A stretch of 64,000 nucleotides of DNA from AP-15 sp963701815 (GCA_963701815.1 CAVPBN010000050.1:248001-312000), one strand, 5' to 3'. Shown: positions 36,531 through 48,189, counted from the stretch's first letter. Notes: generated from the letters alone by a model not told the origin. Numbers and translations are program-made.

Positions 36531-38417
36531 TCGCTTCTCGGTGATCGTAGACCTTGTTCGCCTCGAGTATCGCGGCTAAGGGGCCGGGGGCGAGGACGGT
36601 CGCGCTCTGGCCCGGGATGAGCCAATCCCCTGCGGCATCCTGCGCCGGGCCTCCTGCGCCGCCGTAAGCGTGGGGCTTCGCTGGACCATAAAAGCCGCCA
36701 AGCCTGGCCCTCGACCGGTGCCAGCAGCGGCTCGGGCGCGGGGCCAAGCAGGAGGTCGCGGCCGAGATTGACGATCAGCAGGCGGTCGGCGCCGCCTCGG
36801 CGAGAAAAAGCGCAGCATCCAGGCCTCGTCTGTGAGCGCGGCGCCATCGACCGGCATGGCCGCTGTCCGAGCACCGGGTCCGTGCGCCGCAGCTCCAGAA
36901 GATCGCGATGCAGGGCATAGATCGTGGCATGCCGTTCGCGCTCGCCGAGATCGAGCACCGATCGGCGGAACGTGTCGATGTCGACCGGGATCGGCAAGCT
37001 GGCCTGCATCTCGCTCGTCGCGAGACTGGGAAATTGCGCGAGGGAAAGGCGGCGCCCGTCGCGGACATCGCGCGCCAGCTCGATCTCGTGATCGGCAAAA
37101 TAAAAGAACGGGGTCGACGCGGCGAATTCCTGACCCTGGAACAGCATCGGAATGCCGGGCATCAGCAAGAAATAAGCGGTCATCGCGCGAAGCCGGCCAG
37201 GGCTCGTCAACGCATGACAGCGCTCTCCGGTGCCGGAGTTGGCGATCTGGTCGTGGTTCTGCAGAAAGACGACAAAACATTCCGCCGGAAGGTCGAGCGT
37301 CGGCGTGCCGCGCGCTTTCTGCTGCCACTGGTAGCGCTGCCCCTGATAGAGGAAACCGTGCTTGGCGGCGGCGACGAATTCGCGCGGGCGGCCACGATAG
37401 TCCGAGTAGTAGGCCTCGTGATGTCCGGTCAGCGCCACCATGGCGCTGTGATGGAAATCGTCATTCCATAAAGCGTCGAGCCCGTAACCGCCGTGCTCGG
37501 CCGGGCGTACCAGCTTGGCGTGCTGCGGCTCATTCTCCCCGACGACAAAGGTGATTCGGCCGCGTCCCGCCGAGCGCACCTGCCGAACGACGGCGGCGAG
37601 AATGTGATCTTCCGATCGATCGAAAATTGCTTGCGTCGCGTCGAGCCGCAGTCCGTCGAGATGATACTCGTCGATCCAATAGCCCGCATTGGCGATGAAA
37701 AATTCGCGCACCGGGCCGGAATCGGGACCATCGAAATTGATCGCCTCGCCCCATTCATTCTCGTAGCGATCGGTGAAATACGCCGCGGAGAATGATTTGA
37801 GATAGTTTCCATCCGGCCCGAAATGGTTGTAGACGACATCGAGGATGACGGCGATCCCGACGGCATGAGCGTCGTCGACAAAGCGGCGAAAGTCATCGGG
37901 TCTGCCGTAGAGCCGGGTCGGCGCGAAGAGGTTGACGCCATCATATCCCCAGCCGAACCGCCCCGGAAATTCCGCCACGGGCATGATTTCCACGCAGGTG
38001 ATGCCGAGTTCGGCGAGAGCCGGCAGTTCGCGCAGGGCAGAATCCCAGCTTCCCTCCGATGTGAACGTGCCGACATGCATCTCGTAGATGACGAGCTCCT
38101 CGCGGGAGCGCCCGCGCCAGGCCGGTCGGTCCAGAGCAAAGTCGTCCGGGATCGACGATTTCGGATGGTCCGTGCGGCCCGCTCGGTTGAAATCTCGACG
38201 CCGGGTCGGGCAGTGCCGCTTCACCTCGATCGAGCCGAAAACGATAGCGCATGCCGGCTCGCGCCGGCAGGCTCCAAAGTGAAAAGTAGCCGTCGGCGTC
38301 GGATCGTAGTGCCGTCGGTTCAAGGCCTTCGATCTCGAGGGAAACCTCATGACAACTGGGCGCCCAAACACGGAAATGGACGCCGCCGTCGGGCTGCGGC
38401 TCGGCGCCAATCGGCAA
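36523..38417 (-). CDS. treZ: Malto-oligosyltrehalose trehalohydrolase, several frameshifts
   Basis: A GH13 enzyme that releases trehalose from maltooligosyl trehalose. The N-terminal carbohydrate module (PQPDGGVHFRVWAPSCHEVS) leads to the barrel: ELVIYEMHVGTFT, VILDVVYNHFGPDGNYL, LDGLRLDATQAIFD, VVGENEP and FLQNHDQIANSGTG. Frames change near 38150, twice around 36800-36870, and near 36670; each piece stays well conserved. The start is uncertain (TTG 38417 or an upstream codon). It precedes the debranching gene in a two-gene operon. The usual partner treY is not in the window. Confidence 0.87.
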
Positions 38418-38551
38418 ACGCCGGACGGGCCCGGCCTGGAGTCGAGACCGGCTGTTTCCGAGTGGCGCGATCGAGCTGTGTCGCCGGCGCCTGTCGCTCC
38501 TTGGTGAGCACGAAGCCGGCGTGTGCGTCCACGTCGTGACCTCGCTCTCGC

Positions 38552-38824
38552 CTATGGGCCGGAACCGTGCACTCGCGGTTTATTGGCGATGCTTGTAGAA
38601 ATTCCGCCATCCTCTTGGACCACCGATGAGTCCTGATCGGGCGGCTTCGTCGCGATGGTAGAGCGCACCGCGCTACTGAGGGCAGTCGCGATTTGAACCA
38701 GCCGAGCCGCATATGCATGGTCTTCTTCGAAGAGCTTGGAGGCTCGGGGATGATGCCGTGCGACCTGATCTGGGTAGCCCGCCGCGGGGATGACATGTTC
38801 CAGGTTCGTGCGTGCTGTGGTCAT
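38552..38824 (-). CDS. Hypothetical protein, 90 aa
   Basis: ATG 38824 has GGAGG five bases upstream. The start MTTARTNLEHVIPAAGYPDQ and a helical middle (ARHHPRASKLFEEDHAYAAR, LVQIATALSSAVRS) are followed by a polar tail. No family is recognised. Element copy 11 lies about 80 bases upstream on the same strand, the usual spacing for small genes in this island. Confidence 0.5.
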   Translation of the reverse strand: MTTARTNLEHVIPAAGYPDQVARHHPRASKLFEEDHAYAARLVQIATALSSAVRSTIATKPPDQDSSVVQEDGGISTSIANKPRVHGSGP

Positions 38825-38902
38825 GTTCCTCCGGACTTACGATGGCTTGTCGCTGTGAGCGCGACCAAACAACCGATTTCTAATGCATCAGGCCTGGGCG
38901 AT

Positions 38903-38923
38903 GACAGACTCGGAAACTACTCA
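38903..38923 (-). repeat. Dispersed 20-bp element, copy 11
   Basis: The minus strand reads TGAGTAGTTTCCGAGTCTGT, directed at the gene starting at 38824. Confidence 0.65.
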
Positions 38924-39024
38924 GGCGGAGGGGCAGCTGTGGGGCTTCCGAGCACGTCCCTGGTGGCTGATTCACGCTTGGATTAATGGCAAATGGCCGG
39001 CAGCCTTAGCGGGCATTTGTCGGC

Positions 39025-39140
39025 CTCGGTATGTACGAGCGGTATCGCGAGCCATAGACCAGCGACGGCGCCCGATAATACCAGCCCCTCTAATTGTGGC
39101 GGCACCCTCGACCATAGCCGTTCATCCTCGACCAACGCCG
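39025..39140 (-). pseudogene. Fragment duplicating the middle of the gene at 17590-17912
   Basis: The stretch GAGCGGTATCGCGAGCCATA plus about 90 further bases matches 17680-17790 with a few changes, including the paired ATAGCCGTTC-CTCGA units. It covers only the Tyr/Gly-rich centre, with no start or stop, so it is debris from a second copy of that gene. Confidence 0.6.
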
Positions 39141-39270
39141 CGAGACCGTCGAACACCTGTTTGGCACGATCAATCGGTGGATGAACCGATGCGAGGGTTG
39201 GAGAAGGTTCGCGCCGATTTCAGCCTGACCGCGCCGGCCTACAATCTCTGGCGCGTTCTCAATATTCTGG
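39141..39270 (+). pseudogene. C-terminal remnant of an IS1182/IS5-type transposase
   Basis: TVEHLFGTINRWM, then RGLEKVRADFSLTAPAYNLW and RVLNIL in an adjacent frame match the last catalytic-Glu helix region of IS1182-like transposases. Everything upstream is missing. The open frame to 39518 continues into unrelated sequence. Confidence 0.6.
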
Positions 39271-39546
39271 CATTCCCATACTTCGCAAACCTCGGATTGG
39301 CTGGCAGATTAGAATTCGAACTTACGCTGGCGGAGTCAGAGCCCTGTCCTAGGTTTAGCCGATCTCCCATGCGCCGCGGCGAGAAGACCCGCCGGGGTTG
39401 GAGACAATTGAAACCGTCGTGGGTGGTGCTGGGTAGGGCCAAGCTCGCCATGCCCTCGGCCTTCCCCTACCAGGCCGAGTACCGCGCCGCCCACGCCGCC
39501 TTGCGCGCCGCCGCCTGACGAACCAGACAGCCCCGCCAATCCATCC

Positions 39547-40968
39547 ATGTCCCGCTCCGTGTTGAAATTCCCTCGGCAGGCATCGCTGATTGGGCAGGCT
39601 ATGCGGCCTTGGCGTGCTGTTCAAGGTCGGGGTTTCTGGCGTGCTTGGCCTGATGGGCGGCCAGAGCGCCCCGCAGGATCGGTAATTGCTTGCGGGCCTT
39701 GAGCCGCCGGAAACCCTTGGCGGCCTCCAGCATGGCGGCCGCGGTCCAGCGCAGCGCCATTTTGGCATCCTGCCAGCGTTTGACGTTGCGGCACATCTGC
39801 CGGATGGTGCCGTTCATGTTTTCGATGATGTTCGTGCACGCCAGCGACCGGCGCAATTCGACCGGCAGGCCGAGGCGGGTGACGGTGAGGATCTCGTCGA
39901 TGCCTTCCAAGATGCTGGCGGAGACGCCGGGGGCCTCCCGTTCCAGGCGGTGGGCGAGATTGCAGATCAGCTTTTCGGCCTTCGCAGCATCATCGAGTTC
40001 CCACGCCTGACGCAGCGCCTTGCGCACGCTGGCGTGCAAGGGCTTGGCGAGGCGCTCGGTGATGTTGCGGGCCTTGTGAACCTGGCAGCGCTGGATCGGG
40101 GTGTGGCGGCCGAAGGTCCGGCGGATCGCCTTGGACAGCGCCTTGGCTCCGTCGATGATGAACAGGCGGCAGACCTTCGGATCGAGGCCACGCCCAACCA
40201 GGTTGTCCAGAAGCGCCTGCGCCACGGCGGTGTTCTCGGTGGCCCCCTCGATCACGCCGAGAGGATGCTTCCCGCCGTCACCGTCGATGCCGACGGCGGC
40301 CAGCAGCATGAGGTCCTCCTCGAGGTGGATGCCGTCGATCTGGATGATCAGCAGGTCCAGCTCGGACAGGTCGGCCGCCATCCATTCCGCCATACGCTCC
40401 GCCGACAGCGCTACGAACCGGCGTGACACCGCCGACTTGGAGACGCCGGTGCCCTTGGGCGCAGGCACATCGCCTGCCGGTAGGCGGACGGCGCGGCCGA
40501 ACTTGCGCGTCGAGACGTTGATCAGCATCAGGTTCAGCGCCCACTGGCCCAGCAGGTCCTCGGACTGGGCCGTCTCCCAGCTCGGCAAGGCGATCTCGCC
40601 ACCTGCACGGGCGCGCACACGAGGGCGTTCGACCTCGACCTTGCCCCCGTGAAAGCCGACCTTTCCCTTGGTCTTCCCCCAACGGTGCCCGTCCTTGCCG
40701 GCGGCGCGCCCATAACGGGGGCCGCACAGCCGGGCCGCATCCTCCTCCATCATGTTGGCCAGGGTGGCGATGCCTGCCGTCAGGCAGAAACGCTCGAAGC
40801 TCGCTCCGACCTCTTGCCAAGCCTTTTCGACGATTGCCACCGGGATGACGGCGGCCATTGTGGTAAATTCCTTCATGGCGTTGCTCTCCTTCGTGGATTC
40901 AGCACCCCGAGCCTACAGGCTCAAGGTGGGCAACGCCTGCCCTCCTATTTCAACACGGAGCGGGACAT
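39547..40968 (-). mobile_element. IS256-family insertion sequence, apparently intact
   Basis: The ends are perfect 22-base inverted repeats: ATGTCCCGCTCCGTGTTGAA continuing AT at 39547-39568, and its complement at 40947-40968. One complete transposase gene lies between. I see no clean target duplication in the flanks. Confidence 0.85.
39599..40876 (-). CDS. IS256-family (mutator) transposase
   Basis: A 425-residue DDE transposase. The catalytic Asps lie in LLIIQIDGIHLEEDLM and LFIIDGAKALSKAIR; the family signature RCQVHKARNITERL follows, and the Glu is in CTNIIENMNGTIRQM. The frame is complete, with a ribosome site GGAGAG ahead of ATG 40876. It is one of the few undamaged mobile-element genes here, so this insertion is probably recent. 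Confidence 0.93.
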   Translation of the reverse strand: MKEFTTMAAVIPVAIVEKAWQEVGASFERFCLTAGIATLANMMEEDAARLCGPRYGRAAGKDGHRWGKTKGKVGFHGGKVEVERPRVRARAGGEIALPSWETAQSEDLLGQWALNLMLINVSTRKFGRAVRLPAGDVPAPKGTGVSKSAVSRRFVALSAERMAEWMAADLSELDLLIIQIDGIHLEEDLMLLAAVGIDGDGGKHPLGVIEGATENTAVAQALLDNLVGRGLDPKVCRLFIIDGAKALSKAIRRTFGRHTPIQRCQVHKARNITERLAKPLHASVRKALRQAWELDDAAKAEKLICNLAHRLEREAPGVSASILEGIDEILTVTRLGLPVELRRSLACTNIIENMNGTIRQMCRNVKRWQDAKMALRWTAAAMLEAAKGFRRLKARKQLPILRGALAAHQAKHARNPDLEQHAKAA

Positions 40969-41145
40969 CCACCCCGGCAAAAGCCGATGTCAAACTCGCC
41001 CAGCAGGACTCGCATAAGTTGAAACCGACCCGATCCAACCACAACCACAGCTTTCTTCACGTGCTCGACCCCGCACCACGCCGGCCGCCGCGTGAAAACC
41101 ACCCGCTGTGAGAAATCCGGGCTAGATAGAGAGGTATGGTAAATA

Positions 41146-41161
41146 TATCAAACGTTTGATA
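41146..41161. promoter_or_regulatory. Perfect 16-base palindrome near the island end
   Basis: TATCAAACGTTTGATA lies 48 bases before the repeated tRNA end. It may be a binding site for a recombination or regulatory protein. Confidence 0.4.
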
Positions 41162-41208
41162 GAGGGCTTTGGACCTCGGTGGGCCTCAATAGAGTTGGAT
41201 CCCGCGGA

Positions 41209-41223
41209 TGCCTCTTCCGCCAT
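41209..41223 (+). repeat. Putative attR: copy of the tRNA-Sec 3' end
   Basis: TGCCTCTTCCGCCAT is identical to 4119-4133 at the end of tRNA-Sec. The upstream bases cannot fold into a tRNA, so this is a detached 3' end as expected at the far junction of an integrated element. Confidence 0.6.
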
Positions 41224-41299
41224 TGTCTACTTATGAGTATATGAAATGACTGAATAAAGAACGGCCCGCCCGTTGCGCGATGTCTTGCGCGGCCTATCG

Positions 41300-41575
41300 T
41301 CACTTCTTTTCCTGCATGGCTCTTTGCGCGGCAGACGTGGCCTGCGAAAAGAGGCTTTTCGCCGTTTCCTTGACCGATGCGGGGCCAACCGCGACGGCTA
41401 TAGCCCAAATCAAAGCCAAGCCGGTCACGCCGTACGCAATAGATGGCGTAATCCCGAGCGACCCCATGATCAGCGGTATCAACATAGCGATTGCCGCGGT
41501 CTTTACATTACCGCTCAAGTAGTAGATGGCGCAGAACATGACGATCGAAACGGCCGCAGGCTTCCCAAACCGCAT
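41300..41575 (-). CDS. Small membrane protein, 91 aa
   Basis: MRFGKPAAVSIVMFCAIYYL, then TAAIAMLIPLIMGSLGI and YGVTGLALIWAIAVAVG give two or three membrane helices, and a helical cytosolic tail follows (SVKETAKSLFSQATSAA). GGAGGGG precedes ATG 41575. The family is unknown. A truncated copy of the tail is at 5411-5492, inside the island, which suggests the gene once neighboured the integration junction. Confidence 0.65.
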   Translation of the reverse strand: MRFGKPAAVSIVMFCAIYYLSGNVKTAAIAMLIPLIMGSLGITPSIAYGVTGLALIWAIAVAVGPASVKETAKSLFSQATSAAQRAMQEKK

Positions 41576-41725
41576 GGCTTGCCCCTCCACGGCTTTTGCG
41601 GCCGGTCAGCTTCTCTGTTGACTAAGAAGTCGCCAACACCGTGCCTCGCGCGCGATGAAGACGGATTTTGACCGTCTATGACCACGCACACGAGGAACGG
41701 CCCGCCAACGCTTTGTTGTAGAAGG

Positions 41726-41753
41726 GAAGGGCGGCAGGATGCCGCCGCCCTTC
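41726..41753 (-). terminator. Hairpin after the GYD-domain gene
   Basis: GAAGGGCGGC and GCCGCCCTTC pair perfectly across an 8-base loop, 11 bases past the stop of the minus-strand gene at 41764. Confidence 0.6.
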
Positions 41754-41763
41754 GACCGCTTCG

Positions 41764-42102
41764 TTATTGCTGCCCGGGCGGCTTGTAGGCGCCGCGAATT
41801 CGACTCGCCCTCTCACGCAGGCCCTTAACCTCCTCCATCGTGAAGAGACGCGTCATCTGGACGTTCTGAATGGTGCCGGCGGATACGGCGACGCCGGTTA
41901 TGGCCGGCGCCATTGCGGGGTCGGTCACATCGAAAATCACCATCACACCCGGACCGTTGGCGGCTCTGCCGTACATCGCGATCAGCTTGCCCCCGGCGGC
42001 TGAAAGCACTTGTTCAACTGCTGCCTGGCGGTTGGTGTTGGGGTTTTCCCTCATTGCGTTCAAAGCTTGCGGCGTATAGTCCGCCGTCAAACAGAACAGC
42101 AT
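41764..42102 (-). CDS. GYD-like domain protein
   Basis: The 112-residue protein MLFCLTADYTPQALNAMREN, GGKLIAMYGRAANGPGVMVI, FDVTDPAMAPAITGVAVSAG and VQMTRLFTMEEV fits the GYD family of small alpha-beta barrels of unknown role. In place of a strict GYD motif it has MYGRAANGPGVM. ATG 42102 follows GGGAGGCGACGACC; earlier in-frame codons are ignored because they lack a ribosome site. Confidence 0.75.
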   Translation of the reverse strand: MLFCLTADYTPQALNAMRENPNTNRQAAVEQVLSAAGGKLIAMYGRAANGPGVMVIFDVTDPAMAPAITGVAVSAGTIQNVQMTRLFTMEEVKGLRERASRIRGAYKPPGQQ

Positions 42103-42335
42103 GGTCGTCGCCTCCCAGTTTGATGTTTGTTGCGCCGCGAAAATAGGCTCTATTTTCGCGATTGGCAAATCAATCGAACCGGCATGTTCAGCCCGCATCA
42201 CGCAATCGGTGGATTAGGGAAACCGCTGCCAATTCGCGCCGACCGCGAGCCCGGTCGCCGACACCCCGGCCGGGTCTGGGATGAGGCCGATGTCGAGCAC
42301 CGCGTCGCCGCCTGAACCCCGGTTCAGGCAATCGT

Positions 42336-43394
42336 TCAGATCGAGTATTTCGGCAGCAGGCGGGCCAGGTTGCCGCGGTTGATCGCCTGGCGCTCGGCGG
42401 CGGTCATGCTGATCTTGGCGAGCCCCTCGACATTTGCCTCCAGCGAGAAATACGGGTAGTCGCTGCCGAACACGATCTGGCTCCCCGGCGCCATCGCCAT
42501 CAGCGCCGCCATCGACGGGGCCGCCGAGGCGTTGGCGGTGTCGTAATAGAGCTTGTCGAATTCGGCTAAGGCGCCGTGCGGCGCGTATTTGGCGGCATTC
42601 TTGTCGCGGTCGACGAAATTGGCGATGCGCCCGGAGAGCGCCGGCAGCGCGCCGCCGGCATGCGAAAAGATCAAGCGGATGTCGGGGTAGCGCACGAGGC
42701 TGCCGCTGTAGAACAGGCTCAAAATCGCCCTTGCCGTATCGACCGGCCACTCGATCGTTGCCGGAGCAACGCCGGGGATCAGGTTGCCGCAGCAATTGGC
42801 CGTCGTCGGGTGGAAATAGACAACCGCCTTGCGCCGGTTCAGCTCCTCCAAGATCGGCTGGAACGCCGGGTCGCCCGGCCACTTGTCGCCGTAGCTGGTC
42901 ATCAGCCCGATGCCGTCGGCCTTCAGCGTGTCGAGCGCGTAGGCGATCTCCTTCAAGCTCGCATCGATATCGGGCAGAGGCATCGCGGCAAACAGGCCAA
43001 AGCGGCCGGGGTGGTCGTTGATCATCGTCGCGGCGTAGTCGTTGCAGCCGCGCGCCAGCTTCGGCAGCTGCGGCGTCTCGGCGAAGGCGACGCCCCATGG
43101 CGAGAGCGAGGCGATCGCGGTCGCGACGCCGCTCCTGTCCATGTGTTCCAGCACGCGAGCGGCCGACCATTCCTTCATGATCGGCGCCGGCCCCGGCTTT
43201 TTCGTTTCGGCATGCGCAAGCCATGCCGGTGGGAAGAAATGATGGTGCACGTCGATGCGGCGCGGCGCCGGGTCGAGATCTTCGGCCGGGGCCAGCCGCG
43301 GCACGGCCAGCGCGCCGCCCAGCGCCGCCATGCCGCCGAGCAGTCGACGCCGAGACGGGCCGTGGGCGCAACAATGATCGTGCACGTGACGCAT
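42336..43394 (-). CDS. TAT-exported amidohydrolase family protein (amidohydrolase 2/ACMSD-like)
   Basis: From ATG 43394 (GGAGGAATGTCGG upstream) the protein has a His-rich start and a twin-arginine signal (SRRRLLGGMAALGGALAVP), then a metal-dependent hydrolase barrel: RIDVHHHFFPPAW with the HxH pair, LIFSHAGGALPAL, and IVFGSDYPYF with the final Asp. These are the landmarks of amidohydrolase-related decarboxylases and hydrolases. The length is 352 residues. The substrate is unknown; most relatives are cytosolic, so the TAT signal is notable. Confidence 0.85.
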   Translation of the reverse strand: MRHVHDHCCAHGPSRRRLLGGMAALGGALAVPRLAPAEDLDPAPRRIDVHHHFFPPAWLAHAETKKPGPAPIMKEWSAARVLEHMDRSGVATAIASLSPWGVAFAETPQLPKLARGCNDYAATMINDHPGRFGLFAAMPLPDIDASLKEIAYALDTLKADGIGLMTSYGDKWPGDPAFQPILEELNRRKAVVYFHPTTANCCGNLIPGVAPATIEWPVDTARAILSLFYSGSLVRYPDIRLIFSHAGGALPALSGRIANFVDRDKNAAKYAPHGALAEFDKLYYDTANASAAPSMAALMAMAPGSQIVFGSDYPYFSLEANVEGLAKISMTAAERQAINRGNLARLLPKYSI

Positions 43395-43662
43395 CCGACA
43401 TTCCTCCCGATTGACCTTTTCGAGCCGGCGCTGCAACGAGCCGCTCAGGTCGCGCCCATCGCAGCGTTTCTGATGAGAGGCTCGGCACGGCGTTGCACGA
43501 GTTCGTCGAATTTGCGACGAAAGAGTTTTTTCATGTCGAGCCGAGGTTCGGTTTGCCAATTCCGTGATGCCACTCAAAGCAACATTTTCCGAAACCGGAT
43601 GGGGAACCGACCGGGTGGTTTCGGGTTTATCCTGCGGTGATCAACTGCAAGTACGTGAAGCC

Positions 43663-43818
43663 ATGCTAGGGACAATCCTTCTCGTCATTCTGATCCTATT
43701 GCTGATCGGCGCGCTGCCGAATTGGGGCTACAGCGGCGGTTGGGGCTACTATCCGAGCGGCGGGCTCGGGTTGGTGCTCGTGATCGTCGTCATTCTGCTG
43801 GTGATGGGTCGAATATAG
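43663..43818 (+). CDS. DUF3309-family small membrane protein
   Basis: MLGTILLVILILLLIGALPN, then WGYSGGWGYYPSGGLG and VLVIVVILLVMGRI make a complete DUF3309 protein of 51 residues: two helices around a Gly/Tyr/Trp-rich turn. It lies outside the proposed island and is the best-preserved of the four relatives in the window. Only GTGAAG is seen as a ribosome site. Confidence 0.82.
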   Translation: MLGTILLVILILLLIGALPNWGYSGGWGYYPSGGLGLVLVIVVILLVMGRI

Positions 43819-43826
43819 CGGGCAGC

Positions 43827-43856
43827 AAGCACCGGCGTCAGCGAGCGCCGGTGCTT
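43827..43856. terminator. Bidirectional terminator hairpin between convergent genes
   Basis: AAGCACCGGCG and CGCCGGTGCTT form an 11-bp perfect stem with an 8-base loop. It lies after the DUF3309 gene and overlaps the final codons of the dioxygenase gene on the other strand. Confidence 0.7.
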
Positions 43857-44206
43857 CGGCGCAGGACTTCGAGACGAAGCGGCAAGACCCGGCCTAGCCA
43901 GATGGCAAAGCCCGTATGGTCGGCCAGGCTGTCGCCCGACAGCGGGTGCACCAAAATATCGAGCCCGTCGCGGTTCAACATCAGCCACGGCACCAGGGTC
44001 GGAAACTCGCCGACTTCAAAGGCGATCTGATACATCGCCACCGGATGCGGTCCGACCGGCTCGTCGTGCCAATTGCCGAGCCGCCCGGCGAAGCGTTCGC
44101 CGATCCCGGCGCGCAGCCGTTCCGCCTTCTCGCGAGTCGCCGGATCGTAATAGATGTGGGCGTGATATCCGGCGATCCGGTCGAGTTCGACAAATTTTTC
44201 AGACAT
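43838..44206 (-). CDS. DOPA 4,5-dioxygenase family protein
   Basis: A 122-residue single-domain protein: IAGYHAHIYYDPATREKAER, GPHPVAMYQIAFEVGEFPTL, VPWLMLNRDGLDILVHPLSG and LADHTGFAIWLG. The GYHAHIYY and VHPLSG-D-L-DHT motifs contain the His residues of the DOPA-dioxygenase family of extradiol ring-cleaving enzymes. GGAGGTGGAG precedes ATG 44206. The gene overlaps the 3' end of the acetyltransferase gene by 8 bases, so the two are co-transcribed. Confidence 0.88.
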   Translation of the reverse strand: MSEKFVELDRIAGYHAHIYYDPATREKAERLRAGIGERFAGRLGNWHDEPVGPHPVAMYQIAFEVGEFPTLVPWLMLNRDGLDILVHPLSGDSLADHTGFAIWLGRVLPLRLEVLRRSTGAR

Positions 44207-44750
44207 CTCCACCTCCAGTTTCGGCCGGGCTCGTCGCCGCGCCGGGGCCAAGGGCGCGCTGCATCAGGACCGTATCGACCCAGCCGGCGAATTTGAAGCC
44301 GACGCTGCGCAATACGCCTGCTTCGGTGAAGCCGAGCGCGCGATGCAGCCGGATCGACGGCCATTGATCGCTGCCGCCGATCACCGCCACCATCTGGCGA
44401 TAGCCCTGACCGGCGCATTGCCCGATCAGCTCGGCGAGCAAGGCCCGTCCGATCCCGCGGCCGGTTTCGGCCTGGTCGATATAGATCGAGTCTTCGACCG
44501 CGAACCGGTAACACGACCGGGCGCGATAGCGGCTGGCGTAGCAGTAGCCGAGCACCTGCCCGTCGCGCTCGGCGACCAGGTAGGGCAGCCGGCGCGCCAG
44601 AATTTCCCGGCGCCGGCGGGCGATCTCCGCCGGATCCGGCGGCTCCTCCTCGAACGAGGCGACCCCGTGCAGCACGTGATGCCGGTAAATCGCCTCGATC
44701 GCAGCGACGTCGCCGTCGCGCGACGGCCGGATCGAGACGCCGTTGCCCAT
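44199..44750 (-). CDS. GNAT N-acetyltransferase (phosphinothricin acetyltransferase-like)
   Basis: An acetyl-CoA-dependent N-acetyltransferase of 183 residues. IRPSRDGDVAAIEAIYRHHV and GVASFEEEPPDPAEI match the PAT/MnaT subgroup; LGYCYASRYRARSCYRFAVE and DQAETGRGIGRALLAELIG provide the Q/R-x-x-G-x-G/A acetyl-CoA loop, and LHRALGFTEAGVLRSVGFKF the C-terminal motif. Such enzymes acetylate amino acid analogues such as phosphinothricin or methionine sulfone. It overlaps the dioxygenase gene. Confidence 0.88.
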   Translation of the reverse strand: MGNGVSIRPSRDGDVAAIEAIYRHHVLHGVASFEEEPPDPAEIARRRREILARRLPYLVAERDGQVLGYCYASRYRARSCYRFAVEDSIYIDQAETGRGIGRALLAELIGQCAGQGYRQMVAVIGGSDQWPSIRLHRALGFTEAGVLRSVGFKFAGWVDTVLMQRALGPGAATSPAETGGGDV

Positions 44751-44775
44751 TGGGTCGCACCCCGCCTAGCCGGGC

Positions 44776-45741
44776 TCAGATCACCCGGACCGGCTTGCCG
44801 TCGAGGAAGGCGGCGACGTTCTCGACGATCTGCGGGTAGGAGCTGCGATAATTCTCGTCGGTCACGTAGCCGATATGCGGCGTCAGGATCACGTTCGGCG
44901 CCGTGCGCAGCGGGTGGTCGATCGGCAACGGCTCCTTGTCGTAGACGTCGAACCCGGCATAGGCGAGGCGTCCCGCTTTCAGCGCGGCGATGATCGCGTC
45001 GGTGTCGCAGATCGGCCCGCGCGAGGTGTTGACGAGGATCGCCGAAGGTTTCATCAGCCCGATCTCGCGGGCGCCGACGAGACCGCGGCTGCGCGGGCTC
45101 AGCACCAGATGCACCGAAAGAATATCGGCGCGGCGGAACAGCTCGTCCTTCTCGACCCGCTCGACCCCCTGAGCCGCAGCCTTCTCGGCGGTCAGGTTCT
45201 GGCTCCAGGCGATCGCCTTCATGCCGAAGGCGAGGCCGACGCGCGCGACCGCGCTGCCCAGCCTGCCGAGGCCCAACAAGCCGAGCGTCTTGCCGGCGAC
45301 GCGGTGGCCGATGCGGGTCTGCCAGCCGCCCTGCCGCATGAACTGATGATCCTCGGCGATACGCCGGGCGGCGCCGAGGATCAGGCCCCAGGCCAACTCG
45401 GCGGTATCCTCGTTGCCGCCGCCGGGACCGCCGGTGCCGCACACGGTGACGCCGCGGTCCTTCAGCGCCGCCATATCGAACGAGGCGTTGCGCATGCCGG
45501 TGGTGATCAGGAGCTTCAGTTTGGGCAGGCGGTCGACGACGGATTTGGTGAACGGCGTGCGCTCGCGCATCGCCGCGACGAGCTCGGAGTCGGCGAGGGC
45601 TCGCACCACCGCGTCCTCGTCGGCGAAGGCATGGCGCTCGACAGCGATCTCGACGCCGCGGCTTCTGACCGGCGACCAGTCGGCCATGTCGAGTGCGACA
45701 CCCTGGTAATCGTCGAGAATGCTCAGTCGCATCGTCGTCAT
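44776..45741 (-). CDS. D-2-hydroxyacid dehydrogenase (NAD-dependent)
   Basis: From ATG 45741 (GGAGAGGAAAGA) the 321-residue protein begins MTTMRLSILDDYQGVALDMA. The Rossmann loop is LGLLGLGRLGSAVARVGLAF. Catalytic residues are visible in NTSRGPICD (the region after the Arg), FDVYDKEPLP (Glu) and LTPHIGYVT (His). The family reduces 2-oxoacids to D-2-hydroxyacids; the exact substrate is unknown. It lies 25 bases upstream of the acetyltransferase gene on the same strand, possibly in one operon. Confidence 0.9.
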   Translation of the reverse strand: MTTMRLSILDDYQGVALDMADWSPVRSRGVEIAVERHAFADEDAVVRALADSELVAAMRERTPFTKSVVDRLPKLKLLITTGMRNASFDMAALKDRGVTVCGTGGPGGGNEDTAELAWGLILGAARRIAEDHQFMRQGGWQTRIGHRVAGKTLGLLGLGRLGSAVARVGLAFGMKAIAWSQNLTAEKAAAQGVERVEKDELFRRADILSVHLVLSPRSRGLVGAREIGLMKPSAILVNTSRGPICDTDAIIAALKAGRLAYAGFDVYDKEPLPIDHPLRTAPNVILTPHIGYVTDENYRSSYPQIVENVAAFLDGKPVRVI

Positions 45742-45895
45742 TCTTTCCTCTCCTGCGCGTCTTGCGCCATCGCCTTGGTAGGTTCGAGTCGAGTTGGTCG
45801 AGAAACCGATTGGTCGTCGGCCACGGATGATCGGCGGCATCGACAGTGATCTGATCGTCGGTGGGCTGCCCTGGGCGGCTCCACCTGACGCCGCG

Positions 45896-48119
<2,224 letters not shown>

Positions 48120-48189
48120 GCTTGCACCTCCGCGCGCCGCTTTCGTTTCGGCTGAGTTGATCTATTGACGATTATGGCCTGTCTTGTCG

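Larger units (their letters stand above)
40969..41299. other. Right end of the proposed island, no gene
   Basis: The gap holds the palindrome at 41146-41161 and the repeated tRNA end at 41209-41223. No coding frame is supported. Confidence 0.5.

Noticed and set aside
38883..39518. 211-aa plus-strand frame before the IS256 element
   Set aside because: It stitches together element copy 11, the duplicated surface-protein fragment and a transposase tail. It is a chance fusion of debris rather than a gene.
39541..40975. Target-site duplication of the IS256 element
   Set aside because: Flanks CCATCC and CCACCC are similar but not identical 8-mers, so no duplication is claimed.
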